A stretch of 64,000 nucleotides of DNA. Origin: Rhodoferax sp. (GTDB lineage Bacteria > Pseudomonadota > Gammaproteobacteria > Burkholderiales > Burkholderiaceae_C). A program made the position numbers and the translations under genes. Below, in pieces: positions 30,705 to 38,745 of the stretch (position 1 is its first letter; every line of letters begins with the position of its first letter). The DNA lies in contig NZ_JABBPD010000008.1 of assembly GCF_012927445.1 (NCBI RefSeq), positions 62,001-126,000 on the forward strand, in the 5' to 3' direction. Under the pieces are notes generated by a model. It was not told the DNA's origin and did not search any database. It was given only the letters and a program-made list of their open reading frames with translations.

Positions 30705-32480
30705 TCAGGCGTTGAATTGCAAAGCCGCCAGACCCGCATAAACCCCGCCACGCGCCACCAGTTCGGCGTGCGTCCCTTGTTCCACCAACTGGCCGTGATC
30801 CAGCACCACAATCCGGTCGGCCTTTTGTACCGTGGCCAGGCGGTGCGCAATCACCAGCGTGGTGCGGTCACGCATGGCGGACTCCAGCGCCGCCTGCACC
30901 ATGCGTTCGCTCTCGGCGTCCAGTGCACTGGTGGCTTCGTCCAGCAACAGCAGCGGCGGGTTTTTCAGCATGGCGCGGGCAATCGCAATGCGCTGACGCT
31001 GGCCGCCGCTCAGGCGCACGCCGCGTTCACCCAGAAAGGTGGCATAGCCTTCAGGCAGCGCGCTGATGAATTCGTCGGCAAAGGCGGCTTGCGCCGCCGC
31101 CTTGACCTCGTCGTCGCTGGCTTCGGGCTTGCCATAGCGAATGTTCTCCAGTGCACTGCTGGAGAAGATGACCGCGTCTTGCGGCACGATGCCGATGCGC
31201 TGCCGCAGGTCGTGCAAAGCCAGCTCGTGCGTGGCCACGCCGTCCAGCACAATCCGGCCCGAAGCCGGGTCGTAAAAGCGCAGCAGCAATTGAAACACCG
31301 TGCTTTTGCCCGCGCCACTGGGGCCGACGATGGCCACCGTCTGACCCGGCTGAACGTTCAGGGAGAAATCACTCAGTGCCGGCTGGTTGGGGCGCGACGG
31401 GTAGTGAAAATTAACTGCTTCAAATTTAATAGCGCTTCCCGCAAGCTGCGCGGGGGCTGGCACTGGATTTAGGGGTGATTCAATGGGCGAGCGGCTGCCC
31501 AGCAACTCCATCAGGCGCTCGGTTGCACCGGCGGCGCGCAGCAAGTCGCCGTAGACCTCGCCCAGAATCGCAAAGGCACTGGCCAGAATGATGACGTACA
31601 TCACCGTCTGGCCCAGATCGCCGGCACTGATGCGGCCGGCCATTACGGCTTGCGTGCCTTGGTACAAGCCCCACAACAGGGCGGCCGAGGTGGCGATGAT
31701 GATGAACGCCACCAACACCGAGCGGGCTCGGGTGCGTCGCACGGCCGTCTGGAAGGCGCTGTCGGTGGACGCCGTGAAGCGGGCCGATTCGCGGCTTTCG
31801 GCGGTGTAGCTCTGCACCACCGGTATGGCGTTCAGCACCTCCGCCGCGATGGCGCTCGAATCCGCCACGCGGTCCTGGCTGGCGCGTGACAGTTTGCGCA
31901 CGCGCCGGCCAAACCACAGTGCAGGCGCCACGATCAGCACCAGCACGCCCAGCACCTGAAACATCACATAGGGGTTGGTCCAGATCAGCATGCCGAGGGC
32001 GCCGATGCCCATCACGGTATTGCGCAAGCCCATGGAGAGTGACGAGCCGACCACGGTCTGTACCAGCGTGGTGTCGGCGGAGAGGCGCGACAGCACTTCA
32101 CCGGTCTGGGTGGTCTCGAAAAACTCGGGACTTTGCTGCAGCACGTGGCCGTACACCGCGTTGCGCAAATCGGCGGTGACGCGTTCCCCCAGCCAGCTCA
32201 CCATGTAAAAGCGGCCGGCTGAAAACAGGCCCAGCGCCACCGCCACCGCAAACAGGGCTGCAAAGTGTTCGCGCAAGGCCATCACCTGAGCGCCCTTGTC
32301 GGTTTGCACCAAACCGCCGTCAATCAGGTAACGCAGGGCGATGGGAAAAGCCAGCGTCGCCACGGCTGCCATCACCAGAAAAATGAGCGCCAGCGCAATG
32401 CGGCCGCGGTAAGGCAGCAGAAAAGGGCGCAGACCGGAGAGGGAGCGCGGCGACGCTTTGGAGGGAGAAGGGGTAGACAT
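30705..32480 (-). CDS. ABC exporter, MsbA/ABCB-like half-transporter
   Basis: Fused membrane-ATPase half-transporter that works as a dimer and exports lipid or drug. It has 591 residues: six transmembrane helices in the first 320 residues, then the nucleotide-binding domain with Walker A GPSGAGKST (about 386-394), signature LSGGQRQRIAIARAM and Walker B LLLLDEATSALD. The linker between the two domains (about 337-351) carries an in-frame 45-bp repeat encoding LNPVPAPAQLAGSAI. The gene is divergent from marR. The substrate is unknown. Confidence 0.93.
   Translation of the reverse strand: MSTPSPSKASPRSLSGLRPFLLPYRGRIALALIFLVMAAVATLAFPIALRYLIDGGLVQTDKGAQVMALREHFAALFAVAVALGLFSAGRFYMVSWLGERVTADLRNAVYGHVLQQSPEFFETTQTGEVLSRLSADTTLVQTVVGSSLSMGLRNTVMGIGALGMLIWTNPYVMFQVLGVLVLIVAPALWFGRRVRKLSRASQDRVADSSAIAAEVLNAIPVVQSYTAESRESARFTASTDSAFQTAVRRTRARSVLVAFIIIATSAALLWGLYQGTQAVMAGRISAGDLGQTVMYVIILASAFAILGEVYGDLLRAAGATERLMELLGSRSPIESPLNPVPAPAQLAGSAIKFEAVNFHYPSRPNQPALSDFSLNVQPGQTVAIVGPSGAGKSTVFQLLLRFYDPASGRIVLDGVATHELALHDLRQRIGIVPQDAVIFSSSALENIRYGKPEASDDEVKAAAQAAFADEFISALPEGYATFLGERGVRLSGGQRQRIAIARAMLKNPPLLLLDEATSALDAESERMVQAALESAMRDRTTLVIAHRLATVQKADRIVVLDHGQLVEQGTHAELVARGGVYAGLAALQFNA
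31428..31472 (-). repeat. 45-bp dispersed element, copy 3 (in-frame in ABC exporter)
   Basis: Read on the coding strand it is a forward copy encoding LNPVPAPAQLAGSAI in the domain linker. The frame is the same as in the forward copies of NodT and the FtsX permease. Core AGCCCCCGCGCAGCTTGCGG. Confidence 0.75.
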
Positions 32481-32531
32481 GCGTCACAGTGTAGCCAAAA
32501 AGCCCAAAACATTGCCGCGCCAAACTTAGCC

Positions 32532-32560
32532 TTGACAATAATTGCCTAAGCAAATAATAT
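32532..32560 (+). promoter_or_regulatory. marR-nodT-emrAB promoter with overlapping MarR-type operator
   Basis: A -35 TTGACA (32532-32537) and -10 TAATAT (32555-32560) with 17-bp spacing form a near-consensus promoter. An inverted repeat ATTGC-ctaa-GCAAAT (32541-32555) fills the spacer, a usual MarR arrangement. The predicted transcript start (about 32567) almost coincides with the ATG at 32568, hinting at a leaderless mRNA. Confidence 0.6.
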
Positions 32561-32567
32561 GATGCCT

Positions 32568-33116
32568 ATGAGTGTTTCCAATACATCCGGCCGTTCCAGC
32601 CCGCCCGGCACCGAGGCCGCGGGCGAGGCCAACGAGTTTTACCATCCCGGGGATTACGTCCCGGAAGACAGTGTGGGTTATTTGATGCGGCGCGTGTTGT
32701 CCACCGTGGCGCATGAAGTCGAGCGTCAACTGGAAGCCAGTGACCTGACCAACGCCCAATGGTTCCCGCTGTTCAAGTTGTACCTGGGCAAGACCTCCAC
32801 CGTGGCCGAACTGGCGCGTGAATGTCACCTGGATTGCGGCGCCATGACCCGGATGCTGGACCGACTGGAAGCCAAGGGCTTGTGTCTGCGGGTGCGATCC
32901 GTGGCGGACCGGCGTGTTGTCAATATTGAATTGACCGAGGCCGGACGTGAAGTGGCAAAAGGCATTCCAGCCTTGCTTTGCCGGATTCACAACGCGCATC
33001 TGGCCGGCTTCTCGCTGGAAGAGTTTGACACCCTGAAAAGTTTTTTGCGCCGCATCCTCGACAACGCCCAAGCCCAGTCCACCCCACCGACGCCAGGAGG
33101 CCCGCATGAGGCTTGA
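32568..33116 (+). CDS. MarR-family repressor of the NodT-EmrAB operon
   Basis: Winged-helix repressor, 182 residues from the ATG at 32568. In-frame ATGs at 32559 and 32562 would overlap the -10 box, so the third ATG fits the promoter best. The core DNA-binding part is STVAELARECHLDCGAMTRM followed by the wing VADRRVVNIELTEAGRE. The N-terminal motif VGYLMRRVLSTVAHEVERQL is typical of the EmrR/SlyA branch. It overlaps nodT by 11 bp and is probably autoregulated. Inducers are probably phenolic or hydrophobic efflux substrates. Confidence 0.88.
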   Translation: MSVSNTSGRSSPPGTEAAGEANEFYHPGDYVPEDSVGYLMRRVLSTVAHEVERQLEASDLTNAQWFPLFKLYLGKTSTVAELARECHLDCGAMTRMLDRLEAKGLCLRVRSVADRRVVNIELTEAGREVAKGIPALLCRIHNAHLAGFSLEEFDTLKSFLRRILDNAQAQSTPPTPGGPHEA

Positions 33117-34566
33117 ACCAAACAAAACGGGCGCACGCGCTCACTTGACCCAAGCCGCACTGCTCGCGCTCGTGGCGCTCGGTCTCACGGCGTGCGCCAG
33201 CACGAGCGGCATCCAGCCGCACGCCACCCTGCGCGACGCCCCGTCATTGGGTTTGCCTGCGGAGCAAAATGCCCCGGTGACGCTGGAGGCCCAGTGGTGG
33301 CAGGCGTTTGGCGACGCGCAACTCAACCAGCTGATCGAGGCGGCGCTGGCCAATAACCCCAGCCTCAAAATTGTGCAGGCCCGCTTGGCACGAGCCCAGG
33401 CGGGTGCTGATAGCGTCGATGCCGCCAGCGGCCCGCAGCTCTCTGCCGGGATCGAGGCCACACGGCAAAAGTACACCGCCAATGGCGCCGTTCCGCCTCC
33501 GCTGGCAGGCACGATCCAAGAAAGTGGCACTGCGCAACTCAGCGGCAGCTGGGAGCTGGACTTTTTTGGCAAAAATCGCGCCGCCCTGGAAGCCGCGCTG
33601 GGCAGCACCCGCGCCGCGCAGGCCGATGCCGAGGCCGCCCGCATGCTGATGGCAAGCAACGTGGCGCGCAACTACTTCTCGCTGGTGCGCCTGAACGAGC
33701 AACTGGGGGTCGCGCAGCAACTGCTGGCTCAACGCACCCAGGCCCAGCATCTGGTGCAAGACCGGGTCAACGCCGGCCTGGATACACAACTGGAATTGCG
33801 TCAAAGTGAAGGTGCCTTGCCCGAGGCCCGGCTGCAGATCGAAACCCTGCAGGAGCAGTTGACGCTGTCCCAGAATGCACTGAATGCCCTAATTGGACAG
33901 CAAAATAAGCCTGTAGCCCCCGTGTTACCTTCGCAATCAGCTATTAAAAATATAGCAGCTCCAAAGGTGCTGCCATCGGACCTGCTGGGTCGGCGGGCTG
34001 ACATTGCGGCCGCACGCTGGCGCGTCGAAGCCGCCACGCAAGACGTGCGCAATGCGCGGAGCCAGTTTTATCCCAACGTCAACCTGATGGCGTTTGCCGG
34101 TTTTTCCAGCATTGGGCTGGACCGCTTGTTCGGGGCGGGCAGCGAGCAGTGGGGCGTCGGCCCGGCGCTGCGGCTGCCCCTGTTTGACGGTGGCCGGCTG
34201 CGCGCCAACCTGCGCGGCAAAACGTCGGATCTGGATGCCGCCATTGAGAGCTACAACGCGGCCGTCATCGACGCCGTCCACGAGGTCGCTGATCAACTGG
34301 CCTCGTCACAGGCCATTACGCGTCAGCAAACCGAGCAGCGTGCCGCGCAAGCCTCGGCCGAGAACGCGCATGCGATTGCCGTGCAGCGCTATGAAGCCGG
34401 GCTGAGCAATTACCTGCAAGTGCTGACCGCCGAAACAACGGTGCTCAACCAACGCCGCCAGGGTGTCGTTCTCGCCGCCCGCGCCCTTGATACCCAAGTA
34501 GCGCTGATGCGTGCGCTCGGCGGTGGTTACCACGCTGATCTGCCCGCTGCCACCTCACAAAAATAA
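33106..34566 (+). CDS. Outer-membrane efflux lipoprotein, NodT/OprM family
   Basis: TolC-like trimeric channel of a tripartite efflux system. It has 486 residues, and the lipobox LGLTAC (Cys30) marks it as a lipoprotein. The paired OEP repeats are clear (WWQAFGDAQLNQLIEAALAN at the start of the first, and LLGRRADIAAARWRVEAATQ at the start of the second). A 45-bp repeat inserts QNKPVAPVLPSQSAI between the two repeats (residues 266-280). The start overlaps marR by 11 bp, so translation is probably coupled. The partners are EmrA and EmrB downstream. Confidence 0.95.
   Translation: MRLEPNKTGARAHLTQAALLALVALGLTACASTSGIQPHATLRDAPSLGLPAEQNAPVTLEAQWWQAFGDAQLNQLIEAALANNPSLKIVQARLARAQAGADSVDAASGPQLSAGIEATRQKYTANGAVPPPLAGTIQESGTAQLSGSWELDFFGKNRAALEAALGSTRAAQADAEAARMLMASNVARNYFSLVRLNEQLGVAQQLLAQRTQAQHLVQDRVNAGLDTQLELRQSEGALPEARLQIETLQEQLTLSQNALNALIGQQNKPVAPVLPSQSAIKNIAAPKVLPSDLLGRRADIAAARWRVEAATQDVRNARSQFYPNVNLMAFAGFSSIGLDRLFGAGSEQWGVGPALRLPLFDGGRLRANLRGKTSDLDAAIESYNAAVIDAVHEVADQLASSQAITRQQTEQRAAQASAENAHAIAVQRYEAGLSNYLQVLTAETTVLNQRRQGVVLAARALDTQVALMRALGGGYHADLPAATSQK
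33901..33945 (+). repeat. 45-bp dispersed element, copy 4 (in-frame in nodT)
   Basis: Forward copy on the coding strand, encoding QNKPVAPVLPSQSAI. It lies between the two OEP repeats of the channel protein. Core TGTAGCCCCCGTGTTACC, ending AGCTATT, and followed by an AT-rich stem (AAAAATATAGC) like copy 1. Confidence 0.8.
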
Positions 34567-34594
34567 GTTACTTCCCCCATTTTTGAATGCCCCC

Positions 34595-35812
34595 ATGACT
34601 GCACCTCAAACCCCCACCCCCGCCGCCAATGTGGCCAGCAATCCCACCCGCAAACGACTGTTGATCACGCTGGCCAGCGTGGTAGTCGTTGCCGGCCTCG
34701 GCTGGACCGCTTATGAATGGCTGGTGGCCAGCCACTACGAGTCCACCGACAACGCCTATGTGCAAGGCAATGTGATCCAGATCACGCCGCAGATTGGCGG
34801 CACCGTCATGGCCATCCTGGCGGACGAAACCGATTACGTCAAAGCCGGCCAACCGCTGGTCAAGCTCGACCCGGCGGACGCCAAAATCGCCCTGGAGCAG
34901 GCGTCGGCCAACCTGGCTCAAGCCGTGCGGCAGGTGCGCACGCTGTATGCCAACAACGGCAGTCTGGGGGCGCAAATCACCCTGCGCGAATCGGATGTGA
35001 GCAAGGCGCAAACCGAAATCGCCCGCGCCACCGATGACTTGAATCGTCGCCAGTCGCTGGTCGGCAACGGTGCCGTGTCCCGGGAAGAACTCAACCACGC
35101 CCAAACGCAACTGGCCAACGGCAAGAGCGCGTTGGCGGCGGCGCTGGCCGGGGTGAGCGCGGCCAAGGAACAGCTGGTCAGCAACCAGGCCATGACCGAC
35201 GGCACCAGCATCGACCAGCACCCAAGTGTGATGGCCGCGGCGGCCAAAGTGCGCGAGGCCTGGCTGACGACCCAGCGCGCCGCCTTGCCGGCGCCGGTGG
35301 ACGGCTTTGTGGCACGGCGTAGCGTGCAGCTGGGGCAGCGCGTGGCGGCGGGCACGCCCCTGATGTCGATCATTCCGCTCAACCAGTTGTGGGTGGATGC
35401 CAACTTCAAGGAAGTGCAGTTGCGCAACATCCGCATTGGCCAGCCGGTCAGTCTGACGGCCGATCTGTACGGCAAAAAGGTGGAGTACAAAGGCACGATC
35501 AGCGGTCTGGGCATGGGCACCGGCGCCGCCTTTGCCCTGTTGCCAGCGCAAAACGCCACTGGCAACTGGATCAAGGTGGTGCAGCGCGTTCCGGTGCGTG
35601 TGGCGCTGGACGCGGCTCAATTGGCGCAAAACCCCTTGCGTGTCGGTTTGTCCATGGAAGCCACGGTCGATGTCAGCAACCAAGACGGCAAAACGCTGGC
35701 CGATGCCCCGCGTGCTGCCGCGCTGGTGCAAACCACGGTGTACGACGCGTTGGACAACGGTGCCGTCGAGGCGGTCCGCAAAATCGTGGCCGCCAACAGC
35801 GGCCGCCGTTAA
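34595..35812 (+). CDS. emrA: EmrA-like periplasmic adaptor (membrane fusion protein)
   Basis: Adaptor that joins the EmrB pump to the outer-membrane channel. It has 405 residues: a short cytoplasmic start, one transmembrane anchor (about 22-42, LLITLASVVVVAGLGWTAYE) and a periplasmic part with the HlyD lipoyl signature STDNAYVQGNVIQITPQIGG. A long helical hairpin and the beta-barrel segment LWVDANFKEVQLRNIRIGQP follow. I chose the ATG at 34595; an in-frame start inside nodT is less likely. No strong ribosome site is visible. Confidence 0.93.
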   Translation: MTAPQTPTPAANVASNPTRKRLLITLASVVVVAGLGWTAYEWLVASHYESTDNAYVQGNVIQITPQIGGTVMAILADETDYVKAGQPLVKLDPADAKIALEQASANLAQAVRQVRTLYANNGSLGAQITLRESDVSKAQTEIARATDDLNRRQSLVGNGAVSREELNHAQTQLANGKSALAAALAGVSAAKEQLVSNQAMTDGTSIDQHPSVMAAAAKVREAWLTTQRAALPAPVDGFVARRSVQLGQRVAAGTPLMSIIPLNQLWVDANFKEVQLRNIRIGQPVSLTADLYGKKVEYKGTISGLGMGTGAAFALLPAQNATGNWIKVVQRVPVRVALDAAQLAQNPLRVGLSMEATVDVSNQDGKTLADAPRAAALVQTTVYDALDNGAVEAVRKIVAANSGRR

Positions 35813-35840
35813 TTAGAAACCGCCGTTAACCGAGCCCCGC

Positions 35841-37403
35841 ATGGCCACCGCCTCTCCCTTTATTCCCCTGCCGCCGCTGCAAGGCTCGGCCCGCCTGTGG
35901 GGCACGATTGCCCTGTCGCTGGCCACGTTCATGAACGTGCTGGACTCGTCGATTGCCAACGTCTCGCTGCCGGCCATTGCCGGTGACCTGGGCGTCAGCG
36001 CCAACCAGGGCACCTGGGTGATCACCAGCTTTGGCGTCGCCAACGCCATTGCCTTGCCGCTTACCGGTTGGCTGTCGCAGCGTTTCGGCCAGGTCCGGCT
36101 GTTCATTACCAGCGTCTTGCTGTTTGTGCTGGCCTCCTGGTTGTGCGGCCTGGCGCCCAACATGACCTCGCTGATTGCGTTTCGCGCCCTGCAGGGCTTT
36201 GTCGCGGGGCCCATGATTCCGCTGTCGCAGGGACTGCTGCTGTCGAGTTACCCGCCGGCGCTGGCCGGTCTGGCCATGGCTTTGTGGGCCATGACCACGC
36301 TGGTGGCGCCGGTGCTGGGGCCGCTGCTGGGCGGCTGGATCACCGACAACATTTACTGGTCCTGGATTTTTTACATCAACATCCCGATTGGCCTGCTGTC
36401 GGCCTTCATGGTCTGGTCGATCTACCACAAGCGCGAAAGTGTGACGCACAAACTGCCGATTGATGGCGTCGGTTTGGGCTTGCTGGTGCTGTGGGTCGGG
36501 GCGCTGCAAATCATGCTGGACAAAGGCAAGGAGCTGGACTGGTTTCACTCGCCTGAAGTCGTCGGCCTCGGCGTGGTGGCGCTGGTCGGCTTTGCCTTCT
36601 TTCTGGTTTGGGAACTGACCGAGGAACACCCGGTGGTGGACCTGCGCTTGTTCAAGCGGCGCAATTTCTGGGCCGGCACCGTGGCCATCTCGGTGGGCTA
36701 CGGCCTGTTCTTTGGCAATGTCGTGCTGCTGCCGCTGTGGCTGCAACAGTTCATGGGCTACCCGTCAACCGATGCTGGCATGCTGCTGGCGCCGGTCGGG
36801 CTGTTTGCCATCGTCCTGTCGCCGCTGGTGGGTAAAAACGTCAGCAAGGTGGACCCGCGCTATCTGGCCAGCTTTGCCTTTGTCGTGTTTTCGCTGGTCT
36901 TGATCATGCGCTCGCATTTCAACACCCAGGCCGACTTCGGCACCATGATGCTGCCCACGTTGATACAGGGCATTGCCATGGCGTTTTTCTTCATACCCCT
37001 GTCGGTCATCGTGCTCTCCGGCATCTCGCCGGACAAAATTCCGGCGGCCTCCGGCCTGTCCAGTTTTGTGCGCATTGTGGCGGGCTCGTTTGGCACCTCG
37101 ATTGCCACCACGGTCTGGCAAGACCGCGCCGCCATGCACCACGCCCAACTGTCGGAGTCGATCCATCAAGGCAGTTTGGCGGCAACCCAGGTGCTGTCCG
37201 GGTTGAGCAGCGCGGGCCTGACGCCTGAGCAAGCGCTGGCACAGGTGAATCGGCTGGTGGACCAGCAGGCCTACATGCTGGCCATCAACGATGTGTTTTA
37301 TGCCTCGGCCCTGATTTTTCTGCTGCTCATTCCCGTGGTCTGGCTGTCACGGCCGAAGATGGGCGGGGCGGCCAGTGCCGATGCCGCCGCCGGCGCGCAT
37401 TGA
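35841..37403 (+). CDS. emrB: EmrB-like MFS multidrug transporter (DHA2, 14 TM)
   Basis: Proton-coupled drug antiporter of the inner membrane, 520 residues and fourteen transmembrane helices. The N-terminal signature FMNVLDSSIANVSLPAIAGD and the motif C-like region LVAPVLGPLLGGWITDNIYW identify the EmrB/QacA group. It is the last gene of the marR-nodT-emrA-emrB operon, 28 bp after emrA. It ends 16 bp from the convergent AttH-like gene. Substrate is unknown. Confidence 0.95.
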   Translation: MATASPFIPLPPLQGSARLWGTIALSLATFMNVLDSSIANVSLPAIAGDLGVSANQGTWVITSFGVANAIALPLTGWLSQRFGQVRLFITSVLLFVLASWLCGLAPNMTSLIAFRALQGFVAGPMIPLSQGLLLSSYPPALAGLAMALWAMTTLVAPVLGPLLGGWITDNIYWSWIFYINIPIGLLSAFMVWSIYHKRESVTHKLPIDGVGLGLLVLWVGALQIMLDKGKELDWFHSPEVVGLGVVALVGFAFFLVWELTEEHPVVDLRLFKRRNFWAGTVAISVGYGLFFGNVVLLPLWLQQFMGYPSTDAGMLLAPVGLFAIVLSPLVGKNVSKVDPRYLASFAFVVFSLVLIMRSHFNTQADFGTMMLPTLIQGIAMAFFFIPLSVIVLSGISPDKIPAASGLSSFVRIVAGSFGTSIATTVWQDRAAMHHAQLSESIHQGSLAATQVLSGLSSAGLTPEQALAQVNRLVDQQAYMLAINDVFYASALIFLLLIPVVWLSRPKMGGAASADAAAGAH

Positions 37404-37419
37404 TGTCCTTGAGCCGTGC

Positions 37420-38538
37420 CTACAGTCGCAACGGGCTGGCGTAGCCGGTCATCTCCAAATAGCCGCGGCCAATCAATTGGCCCTGGCTGTCAAACAACTC
37501 GCTCAAGCCTTCCCAGTACACCGCGCCGGTGGAGTTGCGGCTGTCGAGCTCCTGGTTGTCGAGGACGGCTTTGACGGTGTAGGCCGCTGTTGGCGTCCGC
37601 ACGGTCCATTCCACCGGGTAGCGGGCCTGGGTCAACGGGCTGGTCCAGCTGCGCACCGGCTGGAATAGCACCTCGCCGTGCGCAAAAACCTGGGGCGTGG
37701 CCCCCAGGGCCGGGCGACGAAACGAGCCGCCATCCCACAGTGCGTTGCCGGCCTTGTCGCGCAGCCGAAAGGCGGTGAGCGCGCTGCCATCCAGCAGATT
37801 CATGCCAATCCAGTCCCAGCCCACCGCCTGCGGGTGCATCAGGGCCTGACTCCATTCATGGTCGAGCCAAGCCGTGCCTTGCACTGGCATCGCTTGTCCC
37901 TCCAAGGCCAGCGAGCCGGTGACTTGCAGTTGCGGCAGGCTGTAGTAAAAACTGGCTTGCCGTGCATCCGGCCCCTTGCGCGATAGACCCTGCACCCCTT
38001 GCAATAGCAGCGGTTGCATCTCGCGCAAGGCCAGTGCAAAACGAAAGCCATGGCCAGCCGCATGGGCCTGGTACTGGCTGGCTTCGTGCGTCAGCGACCA
38101 GTCGCGCAAAGTGATGGCGGTGTCGTCGTTGCGGGCCTGCGCCACTTCAAAACCTTGCCGCGCAATACGTTGGTCGTGCCACAGCTTTTGGCCCGTCACG
38201 TCGGTCACGGCCGCATGCGCAAATATCAGCTGCTTGGCGGCAAAGGCCGAACTCATGCCCTGCGTGCTCTCGACGCGTGAGCGAAAAAATGTCAGTTGAA
38301 AGCCGAACTCGCGCTCAGTGGCCCGCGCGCCCGCGCGCAAATGGCCGGTGATGTACCACCACTCAATGGCGTAGTCCGGGTGGCTGCCCAGGTCGCGCGG
38401 AAACTGCAGCACACGCGGCCGCAACGGCTCAGCCGCTGTGGGTGTTTTGGCCGCGGCCTGTAACGGCCACCACGGCGTCGCCAGTCCGGTCAGCAGCAGG
38501 TGTCGGCGGAACAAGTTGGGGGGCGTGGCGTCTGTCAT
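37420..38538 (-). CDS. AttH-like secreted lipocalin-fold protein (CrtC/AttH family)
   Basis: Predicted exported protein of 372 residues with two lipocalin-like domains, formerly annotated as carotenoid 1,2-hydratase or AttH. The N-terminus has twin arginines (residues 11-12, NLFRRHLLLTGLATPWWP) before a hydrophobic stretch, so Tat export is possible. Conserved motifs are HPDYAIEWWYITGHL, GTAWLDHEWS and GWDWIGMNLLDGS. Members usually sit next to an FtsX-type permease and a LolD-type ATPase; both occur later on this strand but are not adjacent. The start at 38538 was chosen because the signal follows it. True function is unknown; carotenoid chemistry is unlikely here. Confidence 0.85.
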   Translation of the reverse strand: MTDATPPNLFRRHLLLTGLATPWWPLQAAAKTPTAAEPLRPRVLQFPRDLGSHPDYAIEWWYITGHLRAGARATEREFGFQLTFFRSRVESTQGMSSAFAAKQLIFAHAAVTDVTGQKLWHDQRIARQGFEVAQARNDDTAITLRDWSLTHEASQYQAHAAGHGFRFALALREMQPLLLQGVQGLSRKGPDARQASFYYSLPQLQVTGSLALEGQAMPVQGTAWLDHEWSQALMHPQAVGWDWIGMNLLDGSALTAFRLRDKAGNALWDGGSFRRPALGATPQVFAHGEVLFQPVRSWTSPLTQARYPVEWTVRTPTAAYTVKAVLDNQELDSRNSTGAVYWEGLSELFDSQGQLIGRGYLEMTGYASPLRL

Positions 38539-38745
38539 GCCCAAATTGTCGCTGCGATCCCGGTTGGCCGGACGGCGCGGCCGCGTGGGGGCAGGGTCCT
38601 GCGCACCGTGGGCCTGAAAAAGAGAATTTGTCACGCCTATGTCATACCGCTGTCACACAATTCGCACAAGATGACCCGGGTTTTCCCTTGGTTTAAATCT
38701 CACCCGGCCTGCGTTGGGCCGGTATTACGAAAAGAGCAGTTATCA

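Noticed and set aside
37420..38538. Annotation of the AttH-like gene as carotenoid 1,2-hydratase
   Set aside because: No carotenoid genes are nearby, and the double lipocalin family is broader than CrtC; enzymatic activity cannot be inferred.
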